Source of the DNA: Chromatiales bacterium
GTDB lineage: Bacteria; Pseudomonadota; Gammaproteobacteria; Chromatiales; Chromatiaceae
Reading direction: 5' to 3'
Assembly: GCA_024762475.1 (NCBI GenBank)
Contig: JANTHJ010000021.1
Span: forward strand, 1 to 35,514
Length of the DNA stretch: 35,514 nt
The notes beneath the pieces were generated by a model. It saw only the letters and a program-made list of their open reading frames with translations. It did not search any database and was not told the origin of the DNA. This document shows positions 1 to 9,451 of the stretch, piece after piece (positions within the stretch are counted from its first letter, which is position 1; each line of letters begins with the position of its first letter). A program made the translations under genes and the position numbers.

Positions 1-102
1 GCACGTAATAGCTAGCTATTGCGAAGATTCGCAACGCGGAAATGGGCGATTTAGCGCCGCAAGATGCCGTGTTACGAATTGATCAGAGCTTCCTTAGGCA
101 CA
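1..102 (-). repeat. Dispersed hairpin repeat, CTCTGATC family (copy 1, cut by window edge)
   Basis: Read on the minus strand, this segment matches most of the first 95 bases of the element at 29708-29871 with roughly a dozen differences. Shared blocks are AAGGAAGCTCTGATC, then TTCGTAACACGGCATCTTGC, then an ATCGCCCA arm and a GCGATAG/GCTAT-like hairpin. The outer end near 95-102 (CTTCCTTAG on the plus strand) matches the terminal inverted repeat of the other copy. No coding potential is seen; the copy continues beyond the left edge. Confidence 0.8.
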
Positions 103-118
103 GATCGAGCGCGCTCAT

Positions 119-1153
119 TCAGCCTGGGTGCCTCTCGACTATTGCCCGGCGTTCCCGGTCCCAGCACCAGATCGTATTGTCCGGATGCAGATGCACTCCA
201 CCTTTCCAGCAATCGGGAGGATTGAGGTCAATCCAGTTCGCATCGTTGTTCATCACTGCCCGGCCGAGCGGGGTCAGCTCGAGCGCCTGTTCTCGGAAGG
301 CGTCATCGGCCGGCACATCTGGAGGACCGGCAAACTGGCTGCCGGACAATGTGCGCAACAAGGCATTTTCCACATTACTCAGGCCTTCGATCAGTCGCCA
401 AAAGCTCCAGTCACCCAGATACGGTGCAGCCTCCAGCGCTTGATGTGCCGCGAACAACCTGCCTGGCCGGGCGATGCCGGAAGCGACCATTTCCAGGATC
501 TGCCGCTCATGTCGTGACAGTCCGTTCCGGCTGTCGGGAAACTCTTCCAGGTGGCGCTCAAGCGCGGCCTTCAGGAACGGCAGCGCCGAAAGGTCCGATC
601 GAATGAAGGACTCAAGTGGCAACGGAGTCTCCGCAGTAAAGGCCTGCCAGCCCCGCCGCCCAAGCGCCAGTTGTTGTTCCGCAATGCGCTGTTCCGATCC
701 AGCCAGCGTTCTCATCTGCTCGGCACTGAGCTGGCCAAGACCATAAAACGGCTCGACGCCGGGAAAACGATCTATGCAGATCAGATAGAGTGCTGTCTCC
801 CCCGACTCGACTGCGGCGAATCGATCCAGCAATTGCAGCAGTTGCAGCTGATCGTACAGATCGTGCTCGAGCCAGACTGTCACACGCCCAAAGCGCCGAA
901 AGTCGCGCACCAGACGATCGCGTTCACGCAAGCCTCTTAGTATTGCGTCGTAGTCACCTACCGAAGGCCGGGCCAGAAACCGTGCTCGGACCTTCGCCAG
1001 TTCGTCCGGGGAAAGGCCGCCCGGCACGGGCCCATCGTGCAAGATATCGCGCCACGCCAATACAGGATCGGGGATGCCGGCTGCGCGCATGGTCGTGGCG
1101 GCGCTGTCGCCGTTGGTGATACTCAGCGTGGCATTTTGTGTTGGCGAATTCAT
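119..1153 (-). CDS. DUF1835 domain-containing protein
   Basis: A 344-residue protein of unknown function. The N-terminus (about residues 10-125) has the DUF1835 pattern: an SITNGDSAA stretch, then LAWRDILHDGPVPGGLS, then an acidic patch VTVWLEHDLYDQLQLLQLL that resembles the helix-rich core of this family. The C-terminal half is probably helical and includes SRHERQILEMVASG, which could be a helix-turn-helix-like segment, ending in a WKGG..LHPDN..WCWD motif. It lies 40 bases downstream of pgi on the same strand, so co-transcription is likely, but this context does not reveal its job. No signal peptide or membrane segment is visible. The family assignment rests on the conserved N-terminal motif; the molecular role is unknown. 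Confidence 0.85.
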   Translation of the reverse strand: MNSPTQNATLSITNGDSAATTMRAAGIPDPVLAWRDILHDGPVPGGLSPDELAKVRARFLARPSVGDYDAILRGLRERDRLVRDFRRFGRVTVWLEHDLYDQLQLLQLLDRFAAVESGETALYLICIDRFPGVEPFYGLGQLSAEQMRTLAGSEQRIAEQQLALGRRGWQAFTAETPLPLESFIRSDLSALPFLKAALERHLEEFPDSRNGLSRHERQILEMVASGIARPGRLFAAHQALEAAPYLGDWSFWRLIEGLSNVENALLRTLSGSQFAGPPDVPADDAFREQALELTPLGRAVMNNDANWIDLNPPDCWKGGVHLHPDNTIWCWDRERRAIVERHPG

Positions 1154-1193
1154 GCCCCGCGCTGCGTCAGCCCGATTCCAGGACCAAGAGCAG

Positions 1194-2867
1194 CTAGGCC
1201 TGCCGCGAGCAGGCCGCTTCCTGGTAGCGCCGGATCAATCCCGCGGTGGACGCATCGGTACCCTGCGATGCCCCGTCCCCTTCGAAAACCCGCAGGATCT
1301 GACCGGCCAGTTGCTTGCCCAGCTCCACCCCCCACTGGTCAAAGGAGTCCACCCCCCAGATCACACCCTGGACGAAGACCTTGTGCTCATAGAGCGCAAT
1401 CAGCGCGCCGAGCACCTGCGGGGTGAGCCGATCGAATACCAGCAGGTTGCTGGGGCGGTTTCCGGGGAAGGTCCGGTGCGGCACCAGCGCCTCAATGCGC
1501 TCTGCCGGCAGACCGGCGGCGGCCATCTCGTCCCTTACCTCGTCGGCGCTGCGCCCGCGCATCAGGGCCTGGGCCTGGGCCAGGCAGTTGGCCACCAACT
1601 TGTCGTGGTGTCCCGGCAGGTCGTAGGCGGGGCACAGGGGCAGGATGAAATCCACCGGGATGGCACGGGTACCCTGGTGCAGCAGCTGGAAGAACGAGTG
1701 CTGGGCGTCGGTGCCCGGTGCGCCCCAGATCACCGGCCCGGTCTGGTAGCTCACCGGCACGCCGTCGCGGGTTACCTGCTTGCCGTTGCTCTCCATGTCG
1801 AGCTGCTGGAGAAAGGCCGGCAGATACTCCAGGTGCTGGTGATAGGGCACGATGGCTAGGGAATCGCAACCGGCGAAGTTACGGTACCAGATCCCCAGCA
1901 GCCCCAGGATCACCGGCATATTGTGCTCGAGCGGCGCGCTGAGGAAATGCTCGTCCATGGCGTTGGCTCCGGCGAGCAGTTCCTCGAATCGTTCGAAACC
2001 CACCGCCAGGGCAATGGGCAGACCGATGCTGGACCACAGCGAATAACGCCCCCCGACCCACTCCCAGAACTCGAACATGTGCTCGGTATCGATGCCGAAG
2101 GCCGCCACCGCCTCGGCATTGGTGGAGACCGCCACGAAGTGACTGGCCACCGCGGCCTCGCCGCCCAGACGTCGGACCAGCCAGTCCCGCGCCGAGCGGG
2201 CATTGGTCAGGGTCTCTTGGGTGGTGAAGGTCTTGGAGGCGACGATGAACAGGGTGCTGGCAGGGTCCAGCGATTCGAGGGTGCTGGCCAGGTGCGCCTC
2301 GTCCACGTTGGAGACGAAGTGCACCCGCAGATCCGCGCGCTGATACGGGCGTAGTGCCTCACACGCCATCTTCGGCCCCAGGCTGGAGCCACCGATGCCG
2401 ATGCTCACGATATCTGTGATCGGTTCCCCGGTATGACCCCGCCAGGCACCGTTGCGCACCTTCTCGGAAAAGGCGCGCATCCGCGCCAGTACCGATCGGA
2501 TACCGTCCATCACGTCTTCGCCGTCACAGCGATACGCCCGGTCGCCCAGACTGCGCAATGCCATGTGCAGCACCGCCCGCTGTTCGGTGGTATTGACCCG
2601 GTCCCCGGCAAACAGCCGTTCGCGCCAGGCCGGGAGCCCGGCGGCCGCGGCCAGGTCGAGCAGCAGCTCCATCGCTTTCTCATCGACCAGATTTTTGGAA
2701 TAATCGAGCTCCAAGCCGCACGCCGAAAGGCTGTATCGTTCGCTGCGCTGCGGATCTGTCGCAAACATGTCCCGCATGTGGCGTCCGGCCAGCGATTCCC
2801 AGTGGCGCTGCAACGCCTCCCATTCACCGGTCTGATCGATGGGCCCCTTGTCCTGTGGCATAAGCAT
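1194..2867 (-). CDS. pgi: Glucose-6-phosphate isomerase
   Basis: Cytoplasmic enzyme interconverting glucose-6-phosphate and fructose-6-phosphate in glycolysis/gluconeogenesis. At 557 residues it has the usual length of the long bacterial PGI form. Visible hallmarks are the sugar-phosphate binding stretch [18 protein letters not shown] (about 155-172), SKTFTTQET (211-219), the PGI signature [16 protein letters not shown] (267-282), the catalytic Glu in DMESNGK (about 357-363), the catalytic His in [13 protein letters not shown] and the C-terminal lysine in ELGKQLA. The first Met (2867) has no good ribosome site; the third residue, Met at 2861, lies 8 bases after a GGGT and may be the true start. 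It is divergent from ppc and followed by the DUF1835 gene. Confidence 0.97.
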   Translation of the reverse strand: MLMPQDKGPIDQTGEWEALQRHWESLAGRHMRDMFATDPQRSERYSLSACGLELDYSKNLVDEKAMELLLDLAAAAGLPAWRERLFAGDRVNTTEQRAVLHMALRSLGDRAYRCDGEDVMDGIRSVLARMRAFSEKVRNGAWRGHTGEPITDIVSIGIGGSSLGPKMACEALRPYQRADLRVHFVSNVDEAHLASTLESLDPASTLFIVASKTFTTQETLTNARSARDWLVRRLGGEAAVASHFVAVSTNAEAVAAFGIDTEHMFEFWEWVGGRYSLWSSIGLPIALAVGFERFEELLAGANAMDEHFLSAPLEHNMPVILGLLGIWYRNFAGCDSLAIVPYHQHLEYLPAFLQQLDMESNGKQVTRDGVPVSYQTGPVIWGAPGTDAQHSFFQLLHQGTRAIPVDFILPLCPAYDLPGHHDKLVANCLAQAQALMRGRSADEVRDEMAAAGLPAERIEALVPHRTFPGNRPSNLLVFDRLTPQVLGALIALYEHKVFVQGVIWGVDSFDQWGVELGKQLAGQILRVFEGDGASQGTDASTAGLIRRYQEAACSRQA

Positions 2868-2876
2868 TTACCCGAG

Positions 2877-2906
2877 TTCACTACTGCAATGACGCCGAGT
2901 ATAACA
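2877..2906. promoter_or_regulatory. Overlapping divergent promoters for pgi and ppc
   Basis: On the plus strand TTCACT (2877-2882), a 17-base spacer and TATAAC (2900-2905) make a plausible sigma-70 promoter for ppc, which starts 42 bases further on. On the minus strand the same bases read as an extended -10, TGTTATACT (2906-2898), pointing to pgi. The two -10 elements physically overlap. This is read from sequence only. Confidence 0.5.
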
Positions 2907-2947
2907 ACGTCCACCTTCAATCCAGGCATTCACGCGGAGATTTTACG

Positions 2948-5767
2948 ATGAGCGACTCATTCGTCGAGGCGTGCCTGAAGCACGACAAGAAGCTGCGCAG
3001 CCGGGTGCGACTGCTGGGAAACATGCTCGGTGAGGTGGTGGCCTCCCAATCCGGCGAAGAGGTGCTGCACAACATCGAGCGCCTGCGCAAGGGCTTCAAG
3101 CGCCTGCGCAAGGAGCGCGATCCGGCGCGCCTGGAGCGGCTCAAGAAGCTGATCGACCGTCTGCCCCCGCATTTGCTACGCCCGATCATTCGCGCCTTCG
3201 CGACCTATTTCCAGCTGGTCAACATTGCGGAGGAGAGCTTTCAACACCGTCAGCGGCGACGCGTGGCGGCGTCCGGCAAGCCCTTGTGGGAGGGCTCCTT
3301 CGATCACTGCATGCGCAGCCTGCGCGAGCAGGACATCGCGCCCGAGCAATTGCAGGACCTGCTGGACGATGTGCGCTACATGCCGGTTTTCACCGCGCAC
3401 CCCACCGAATCCAAGCGCCGCGCCATCCTGGTGCAGCTGCGCCGCATCTTCGAGGCCAACGAGGGTCTCGACAGTCCCTCGCTGACGGTCGACCACAAGG
3501 AGCACTGGGAGAAGGCGCTCAAGACCCGTATCCAGACTCTGTGGAAAACCAACGAGGTGAGGCCCGCCAAGCCCGACGTCCGCCATGAGATCCGCATGGG
3601 CCTGCATCATTTCAAGGCCAGCCTTTTCGATGCCATCCCGGTGGTCTACCGCCGCCTGCAGCACGCCATCGAACGGGTCTATGGTGACCATCCGGACTAC
3701 CGCCATATTGAGCTGCCCGCGTTGTTGCGCTTTGGCTCCTGGATCGGCGGAGACCGGGATGGCAATCCCAACGTCACCGCCGGGACCACCGCAGAGGCGG
3801 TGTTCACCCAGCAAAAAACGGTGATCGCCCAGTATCTGGAACGTATCGACCAGCTGATCGACACCCTCACCCACTCCGCTCAGTTCTGCACCCCGACACC
3901 GGAATTTCTCGCCTCCCTGGAGGCAGACGACGCCTATCGCGAACAATTCGACGACATCTGGCCATTGCGGTTTACCCACGAGCCCTACCGACGCAAGCTC
4001 TATGTGATGAAATTGCGCCTGCGCCAGGCCCTGGAGCGCACCGAGCGCCGCCTGAGTGGCGATGCCCCTAACCCGGACGCCCCCGGCTACCGTACCGAGG
4101 CGGCCTTTATCCGTGACCTGGAGCTGATCTCCGATTCGCTGGCCAGCCATGGTGATCGCGCGGCCGCCGAGGCCGAACTGCTCGATCTGTTGCACCTGGC
4201 GCGCACCTTCGGCTTCTACCTGGCGCGCCTGGACATCCGCCAGGAGTCGACAGTACACACTGAGGCGGTGGTCGAGGTCCTGCGGGTGCTGGAGATCGAG
4301 GCCGACTATGCCGCGCTGGACGAGGAGGCGCGCCTGGCGCTGATGGGGCGCCTGATCGAGGATCCGCCCGGACCGCTCGACCGCGAACGTCTCTCGCCGA
4401 TGACCCGGGAGGTGCTGGCGGTCTTCGACGTGGTACGCGACGTCCAGGACTGCGTCAGCGAACGCGCCATCGGCCGGTACGTGATCTCGATGGCCCATCA
4501 TGCCTCTGACGTGCAGCACGTGATGTTCCTGGCCAGCCTGTGCGGCCTGGCCGGGCAACAGGGCGAGCAGTTCATCTGCCGCATTGGGGTCTCGCCCCTG
4601 TTCGAGACCATCGAGGACCTGCAGCACATCCAGCCGGTGATGAGCCGCCTGCTGGACGATCCCGTCTATCGTCGACTGCTGGAGACCCACGGCGCGCTAC
4701 AGGAGGTGATGCTGGGCTACTCCGATTCTGCCAAGGACGGGGGCATCGTCGCCTCTGCCTGGTCGCTGTACCAGGCACAGCAGCAGGTGATCGCTCTGGG
4801 GTTGGAGCGCGGTGTGCGCATCCGCCTCTTCCATGGCCGTGGGGGCACTATAGGCCGTGGCGGCGGCCCCACCTACCAGGCCATCACCTCGCAACCCGCC
4901 GGTACTGTACTGGGCCAGATCAAGTTCACCGAGCAGGGCGAGGTGCTCTCCTACAAGTACAGCAACAAGGAGACTGCTGTCTTCGAACTGACCATGGGTC
5001 TGACCGGGCTGATCACCGCCAGCCTGGGACTGGTCCGCCCGGTGCCCGCCGACCCGGAAGGATACGCCGCCACCATGCAGCAACTGCAGCGGAGCGGTGA
5101 GCGCCACTATCGGATCCTCACCGAGGAGATCCCCGGCTTTCTGGATTATTTCTACGAGGCCACGCCGGTCGACGAGATCGCGTTGCTCAACATCGGCTCG
5201 CGCCCCTCGCACCGCAAGAAGCAGGACCGTTCCAAGTATTCGGTGCGTGCCATCGCCTGGGTCTTCGCCTGGGCCCAGTCACGCCACACCCTGCCCGCCT
5301 GGTATGGCCTGGGCCGCGCCCTGGAGGACTGCTGCGGCGACGACCCGCAGCGGCTGGAAGACCTGCGGGCCCTGTACCGCGAATGGCCCTTCTTCCGCGC
5401 CCTGTTGAGCAACACCCAGATGGCGCTGTTCAAGGCCGACATGCGCATTGCCGAAGAATATGCCGCACTCGCCCACGACCAGGAGCAGGCACGACACATC
5501 TTCGGTCTGGTGCGGGAAGAGTTCGAACGCACCCGGGACTGGATCCTGAAGATTTCACAGCTGCAGGAACTGCTCGAAGAGAGCCCCCTGCTCAAGCGCT
5601 CGCTCAAACGTCGTGACCCCTACCTGGACCCACTGAACCATATCCAGCTGGCGTTGCTGAAGCGCTACCGCGACGCAGAACTGGATGAAGGCGAACGGGA
5701 ACTGCAGCTCGATCCGTTGCTGCGAAGCATCAATGCGATTGCGGCGGGGATGCGCAATACCGGCTGA
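2948..5767 (+). CDS. ppc: Phosphoenolpyruvate carboxylase
   Basis: Anaplerotic enzyme that carboxylates phosphoenolpyruvate with bicarbonate to oxaloacetate. The 939-residue product is within the usual range. Visible active-site elements in order: FTAHPTESKRR with the catalytic His at residue 151, GGDRDGNPNVT near 266, LGYSDSAKDGG (from 589) and the PEP-binding loop FHGRGGTIGRGGGP (from 628). The C-terminus ends AAGMRNTG, the conserved terminal residues that contribute to the allosteric/active site region of this family. A good ribosome site (GGAG) precedes the ATG. It stands alone as a plus-strand transcription unit, divergent from pgi, and is followed by palindromic repeats that separate it from the next minus-strand operon. 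Confidence 0.98.
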   Translation: MSDSFVEACLKHDKKLRSRVRLLGNMLGEVVASQSGEEVLHNIERLRKGFKRLRKERDPARLERLKKLIDRLPPHLLRPIIRAFATYFQLVNIAEESFQHRQRRRVAASGKPLWEGSFDHCMRSLREQDIAPEQLQDLLDDVRYMPVFTAHPTESKRRAILVQLRRIFEANEGLDSPSLTVDHKEHWEKALKTRIQTLWKTNEVRPAKPDVRHEIRMGLHHFKASLFDAIPVVYRRLQHAIERVYGDHPDYRHIELPALLRFGSWIGGDRDGNPNVTAGTTAEAVFTQQKTVIAQYLERIDQLIDTLTHSAQFCTPTPEFLASLEADDAYREQFDDIWPLRFTHEPYRRKLYVMKLRLRQALERTERRLSGDAPNPDAPGYRTEAAFIRDLELISDSLASHGDRAAAEAELLDLLHLARTFGFYLARLDIRQESTVHTEAVVEVLRVLEIEADYAALDEEARLALMGRLIEDPPGPLDRERLSPMTREVLAVFDVVRDVQDCVSERAIGRYVISMAHHASDVQHVMFLASLCGLAGQQGEQFICRIGVSPLFETIEDLQHIQPVMSRLLDDPVYRRLLETHGALQEVMLGYSDSAKDGGIVASAWSLYQAQQQVIALGLERGVRIRLFHGRGGTIGRGGGPTYQAITSQPAGTVLGQIKFTEQGEVLSYKYSNKETAVFELTMGLTGLITASLGLVRPVPADPEGYAATMQQLQRSGERHYRILTEEIPGFLDYFYEATPVDEIALLNIGSRPSHRKKQDRSKYSVRAIAWVFAWAQSRHTLPAWYGLGRALEDCCGDDPQRLEDLRALYREWPFFRALLSNTQMALFKADMRIAEEYAALAHDQEQARHIFGLVREEFERTRDWILKISQLQELLEESPLLKRSLKRRDPYLDPLNHIQLALLKRYRDAELDEGERELQLDPLLRSINAIAAGMRNTG

Positions 5768-5784
5768 GAATGGTCGTCGAACAA

Positions 5785-5862
5785 GGTGTGGCGGTGAGCT
5801 CCGCGAAACCCGTGATCGGCCGTGTTCGACGGTGGGTTTCGCTGCGCTCTACCTACCCTACG
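5785..5862. repeat. Palindromic repeat (GTGAGCTCCGCGAAACCC type)
   Basis: Two imperfect inverted arms: GTGAGCTCCGCGAAACCC at about 5793-5810 and GGGTTTCGCTGCGCTCTACC at about 5834-5853. The same type of arm recurs at 16916-16944, so it belongs to a dispersed family. It lies between the convergent ends of ppc and the Sel1/SPOR gene and could act as a transcription block. Confidence 0.6.
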
Positions 5863-5902
5863 CGCTGTCTCGTCGGCCGTCGTTGTTACACGTTCTAAGG
5901 AT

Positions 5903-5989
5903 GTAGCCTGGATGAAGGCCGCAGGCCAAAATCCGGGAGAAGATGCGCCGCTCGGGCTCCCGGATTCCGCTGCGCTGCATCCGGGCTAC
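5903..5989. repeat. Palindromic REP-like repeat
   Basis: Outer arms GTAGCCTGGATG (5903-5914) and CATCCGGGCTAC (5978-5989) pair with one mismatch; inner arms AATCCGGGAG (about 5930-5939) and CTCCCGGATT (about 5957-5966) pair perfectly. This architecture is typical of intergenic repeats in many Gammaproteobacteria. Together with the preceding repeat it fills the 229-base gap between ppc and the next gene; nothing else is seen there. Confidence 0.7.
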
Positions 5990-5996
5990 GAGCTTT

Positions 5997-6848
5997 TCAA
6001 TCTCCAGTAAGGCGCCCGATCTCGCGCAGATTGCGCGCCCAGGGCTGGTTCTTGCGCAGCGCCCCGGGCAGTTCCGCCAGGGCGCGCTTGGCTGCCTGGA
6101 CACTGGGAAACACCCCGTAGCCCAGCGCCCATAGGGGCTTGTCGGCAGACGCATTGGCGCGGTAGAGCAGCACGTCCCGCTTCCAATGGTGCCGTCGATA
6201 CAGCGCCTCGGCCTGTTCCCGCCCGCTGGTCGCCAGCAGCTGCAAGGTGACATCCTTCTGCCCCTGACGATCGAACCAGTCCCGGTCCGGGACCATCAGG
6301 CCTGATACGCGGCTGGCCACACCGCTGGGAGGAGCACTGTCGCCGCCCAGCCGGTCCAGTTCCGCCAGTGCGGCCGCCGAGCGTTGCGAGCCGTTCCGCG
6401 CCGCCATCGCGTACCAGCGGCGCGCCTCGGTGAGATCGCGGGGCACACCCTTCCCCAGCGCATACAGGCTCCCCAGATTGTGCTGCGCCAACACCAGCCC
6501 CTGCTTCGCCGCGCGGCGATACAGATCCGCCGCGCGATGGGCATCCGCCCCATTGTCCTGGGACAGCAGCTGGTTGGCCAGGTTGTACTGGGCCATGGCG
6601 TCTCCCGCCTTTGCCGCATGCTGCAGCAGCCGCTGCGCCCGGGCGGGGTCGGCCGGCACCCCCAGGCCATCCTGGTACATCAGGCTCAGGTAGAACTCCG
6701 CCCTGGGATTGCCGGCGCTGGCCACCGGCTCGAGCAGCGCGTGCGCCTTGTCATAGTCACCCATCTGCAGGGCGATGCGCCCATCCACCAGGGCATCGGC
6801 CAGCGCCAGCGTGGGCAGGATCAGCAGCATCGCGAGCAGACGTGTCAT
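5997..6848 (-). CDS. Sel1-repeat and SPOR-domain envelope protein
   Basis: A 283-residue exported protein. Residues 1-18 (MTRLLAMLLILPTLALADA) form a signal peptide. From about 28 to 165 are Sel1-type helical repeats with the signatures AEFYLSLMYQDGLGV, AQYNLANQLL and AQHNLGSLYALGKGVPRD, a scaffold used for protein-protein contacts. From about 200 to 276 (VTLQLLATSGREQAEAL... ALGYGVFPSVQAAKRALAELP) it resembles a SPOR domain, which binds denuded peptidoglycan glycan strands. The likely location is the periplasm, possibly at the septum. It starts 3 bases after the stop of the mechanosensitive-channel gene and is the last gene of the pcnB operon. The exact role is unknown. Confidence 0.85.
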   Translation of the reverse strand: MTRLLAMLLILPTLALADALVDGRIALQMGDYDKAHALLEPVASAGNPRAEFYLSLMYQDGLGVPADPARAQRLLQHAAKAGDAMAQYNLANQLLSQDNGADAHRAADLYRRAAKQGLVLAQHNLGSLYALGKGVPRDLTEARRWYAMAARNGSQRSAAALAELDRLGGDSAPPSGVASRVSGLMVPDRDWFDRQGQKDVTLQLLATSGREQAEALYRRHHWKRDVLLYRANASADKPLWALGYGVFPSVQAAKRALAELPGALRKNQPWARNLREIGRLTGD

Positions 6849-6851
6849 GGC

Positions 6852-8579
6852 CTATTCCGCCGCCAGGGCCTCACGCGATCGCGCGACCACCTGGCGGGCG
6901 GTCTCTCTTCCCCGCTGCGCCGCCTGCGATGGCGGCGGGTCGCCCGGCAGGGGCGGCTGGTGTTCCTCATTGCGCAGATACACGGTCTGGGTCGGGAAGG
7001 CGTATTCGACCTCCAGTTCGCTGGCCACGCGCAGACAGTCGAGCAGGAAACGGTGTCGCTCGCGCAGTTCGGTGGCCCAGTCGGGCGTCTCCCAGAACAC
7101 ATACACCAATACCGACAACGAGCTGTCGGCCAGGTCGTTGAGATAGATGTGGAAGTAGTCCTTGCGCATATAGGGATGCTCGCGCACCAGCTCGCGCAGT
7201 GCCTCGCAGAAGGCCTCGATGCGCTCCGGAGGGGTGTCGTAGGCGATACCGAAATGGGCCTTGTAGCGGCGGTAGCGGCGCTTGCCCATGTTGTCCACCT
7301 TGGCGGTGATGAAGCGGGAGTTGGGGACGGTCACCAGCGAATTGTAGAAGGTGCGAATGCGCGTGCTGCGAAAGCCCATCTCCTCGACGCTGCCCTCGAT
7401 GTCGTCCACCACGATCCAGTCACCCACGGTGAAGGTCCGGTCCAGCAACACGGTTACCGAGCCAAACAGGTTTTGCACCATGTCCTTGGCGGCCAGGGCA
7501 AAGGCCAGACCGCCCAGGCCGAGACCGGCAAGCAGGCTGGTGATGTCGATGTTCAGGTTGTCGGCGATGAAGATCAGGCCGACCACGGTGACGAAGATCT
7601 TCAGCGAGCGCGAGATCAACGGCACCAGCACATCATCGATCTTGTTATCCGTCGCCTCGGCGCGGGCGCGCAGCCAGGCAGCGAAGATGTCCACCAGACG
7701 ATAGGCCGCCCAGACCGCGGCCAGGCTGGCCAGGGCCTTGACCGCCACCGACAGGATCACCAGGGCCAGCTCCGGCAGGCCGATGGCGTTGATGCCGATC
7801 CACCAGACCGCCGACATCGCCACCAGACCCAGTGGGCGAAGACGATTCTCCCCATCCTCCACGGTGCTGTAGTCACCGCTGCTGCGGCGCAGCCAGCGTC
7901 GCATCAGACGGCGCAGCAGGAAGCTGACCACCCAGTCCGCCAGGACGCCGATGACGACCACAAGGAGCAGCGCCAGCCAGCGCCAGTTCTCCAGCAGCAA
8001 GGTCTTGTGCCGCAGCGGCGCCGGCATCATGCGCTGCAGGCGGATCTCCCAGGGCAGGTACTCGCTGTTGTCCTCCAGTCCCTTGACCGGCGCGCTCTTC
8101 GACAGACTCTCATAGATCGCCGGCAACTGGCGCAGGCTCGCTGCATCGAACAGCCAGCGGCCGTCCTCCTGGCGCTTGAGGCGGATCACGCCCTGGTCGT
8201 AGCGCGCGAAGATCCATTCATTCCCCTTGGGCCTGTGAGGCACCTTCTTCAGGTCCACCACCTTGGTGCGGTCCATCACCTCGAGCAGCTGCCACGCCAG
8301 GGTCTCGCCCCGCTCGCGCCGGACCAGGGGGTTGATATCCGACAGATCCAGGGTCGCCAGGGCGTCGTCGATGCGTTTCGGGTCACCGCGCTTGATATCG
8401 TTCATCGCCCCGAGGAAGGTCGCCAGGGTATCCCTGGGCGAGGCCAGCTCGGGCGGCACCGCGGGCTTCTCGGCAGTGGACGCAACCTTGGCCGCCGGCG
8501 CCGCACCCTGGTCCGCCGCCAGGACCAGTCCCCCGGGCATCAGCCATAGCAGCAGGAAGATCCAGTGAAGATGTCTCAT
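6852..8579 (-). CDS. MscS-family mechanosensitive ion channel protein
   Basis: A 575-residue inner-membrane channel. Residues 1-21 form a signal peptide, followed by a roughly 150-residue periplasmic region, then hydrophobic segments beginning with WLALLLVVVIGVLADWVV, LVAMSAVWWIGINAIG and LVILSVAVKALASLAAVW. The MscS core begins near residue 325: the pore-lining, glycine/alanine-rich helix LLAGLGLGGLAFALAAKD, then the beta domain FTVGDWIVVDDIEGSVEEMGFRSTR and the cytoplasmic cage domain. MscS proteins release osmolytes on hypo-osmotic shock. The extra N-terminal domain makes it larger than classic MscS (about 286 residues). The start ATG overlaps the panC stop codon (ATGA), so translation is coupled to a vitamin gene, an unusual pairing. 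Confidence 0.92.
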   Translation of the reverse strand: MRHLHWIFLLLWLMPGGLVLAADQGAAPAAKVASTAEKPAVPPELASPRDTLATFLGAMNDIKRGDPKRIDDALATLDLSDINPLVRRERGETLAWQLLEVMDRTKVVDLKKVPHRPKGNEWIFARYDQGVIRLKRQEDGRWLFDAASLRQLPAIYESLSKSAPVKGLEDNSEYLPWEIRLQRMMPAPLRHKTLLLENWRWLALLLVVVIGVLADWVVSFLLRRLMRRWLRRSSGDYSTVEDGENRLRPLGLVAMSAVWWIGINAIGLPELALVILSVAVKALASLAAVWAAYRLVDIFAAWLRARAEATDNKIDDVLVPLISRSLKIFVTVVGLIFIADNLNIDITSLLAGLGLGGLAFALAAKDMVQNLFGSVTVLLDRTFTVGDWIVVDDIEGSVEEMGFRSTRIRTFYNSLVTVPNSRFITAKVDNMGKRRYRRYKAHFGIAYDTPPERIEAFCEALRELVREHPYMRKDYFHIYLNDLADSSLSVLVYVFWETPDWATELRERHRFLLDCLRVASELEVEYAFPTQTVYLRNEEHQPPLPGDPPPSQAAQRGRETARQVVARSREALAAE

Positions 8580-9451
8580 AACGACCCTGTTGAATGGTTT
8601 TGGTTGAGATCGATCTCGATGTTATCAATCAGGCGCGCCCCGCCCAACCAGGCAGCGGCAAGAATCACCAGCTGCCTACTCTGCGGGGTTGGCGGCAGCA
8701 GGGTCTCGGCATCGACGATGGCCGCATAGTCGGGGCGCAGGCCATCGGCGGCCAGGCCGGCGGTCATCTCTTTCTCCAATGCCCGCCAGTCGCGCCTGCC
8801 GCCGAGGATCCGGGTTCTGCCATCGCGCAGGACAGCATACAAGCGCGGCGCGACCCGCCGCTGCTCCGGGTCCAGGTATTGATTGCGCGAACTCATGGCC
8901 AGCCCGTCGCGCTCGCGCACCGTGTCCAGCCCGATGATTTCCACTGGCATCGCCAGGTCGCGCACCATGTGCTGGATCACTCGCAGCTGCTGGTAGTCCT
9001 TCTTGCCGAACACGGCCACATCGGGCTGTACCATGTTGAACAGCTTGCACACCACCGTGGCCACGCCGCTGAAGTGGCCCGGCCGCGCGGCGCCGCAGTG
9101 GATATCGCTGATCCCCGGCACCTCCACCCGGGTCTGCTGCTCGAGAGGGATCGGGTAGATGGCCTCTACCGGGGGGGCGAACAGCAGATCGACGCCCTCG
9201 GCCTGCAGCGCCTTCCGATCCGCGTCCAGGGTGCGCGGATACCGGCCCAGGTCCTCGTTCGGGCCGAACTGCAAGGGATTGACGAAGATACTCACGACCA
9301 CGATCCCGGCACGCCGGCGTGCCTCACGCACCAGTGCCAGGTGCCCCGCGTGCAGATTACCCATAGTGGGGACGAAGGCCACTCGCTCCTGATCACGGAC
9401 GCCGGCCAGCACCTCGCGCAACCGTACGGGATCGTCGACGGTCTGCATCAT
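8576..9451 (-). CDS. panC: Pantothenate synthetase
   Basis: Cytoplasmic enzyme condensing pantoate and beta-alanine with ATP to pantothenate, the last step towards the CoA precursor. The 291-residue protein shows the nucleotidyltransferase-superfamily motifs: VPTMGNLHAGHLALV with the HIGH-like HAGH near residue 34, FVNPLQFGPNEDLGRYPRTL, KKDYQQL and the MSSRNQYL loop that corresponds to the KMSKS region. It is preceded by panB with overlapping stop and start codons and followed by the MscS gene with a 4-base overlap. The last dozen or so residues (after IEID) extend slightly beyond typical family members. Confidence 0.97.
   Translation of the reverse strand: MMQTVDDPVRLREVLAGVRDQERVAFVPTMGNLHAGHLALVREARRRAGIVVVSIFVNPLQFGPNEDLGRYPRTLDADRKALQAEGVDLLFAPPVEAIYPIPLEQQTRVEVPGISDIHCGAARPGHFSGVATVVCKLFNMVQPDVAVFGKKDYQQLRVIQHMVRDLAMPVEIIGLDTVRERDGLAMSSRNQYLDPEQRRVAPRLYAVLRDGRTRILGGRRDWRALEKEMTAGLAADGLRPDYAAIVDAETLLPPTPQSRQLVILAAAWLGGARLIDNIEIDLNQNHSTGSL

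Noticed and set aside
3176-4690. A 504-codon open frame antisense to ppc
   Set aside because: It is a shadow of the conserved ppc frame with no independent signals.
6384-8549. A 721-codon open frame antisense to the Sel1/SPOR and MscS genes
   Set aside because: Composition (Gln, His, Arg and Gly rich) and lack of motifs show a shadow frame; both minus-strand genes have clear domains.
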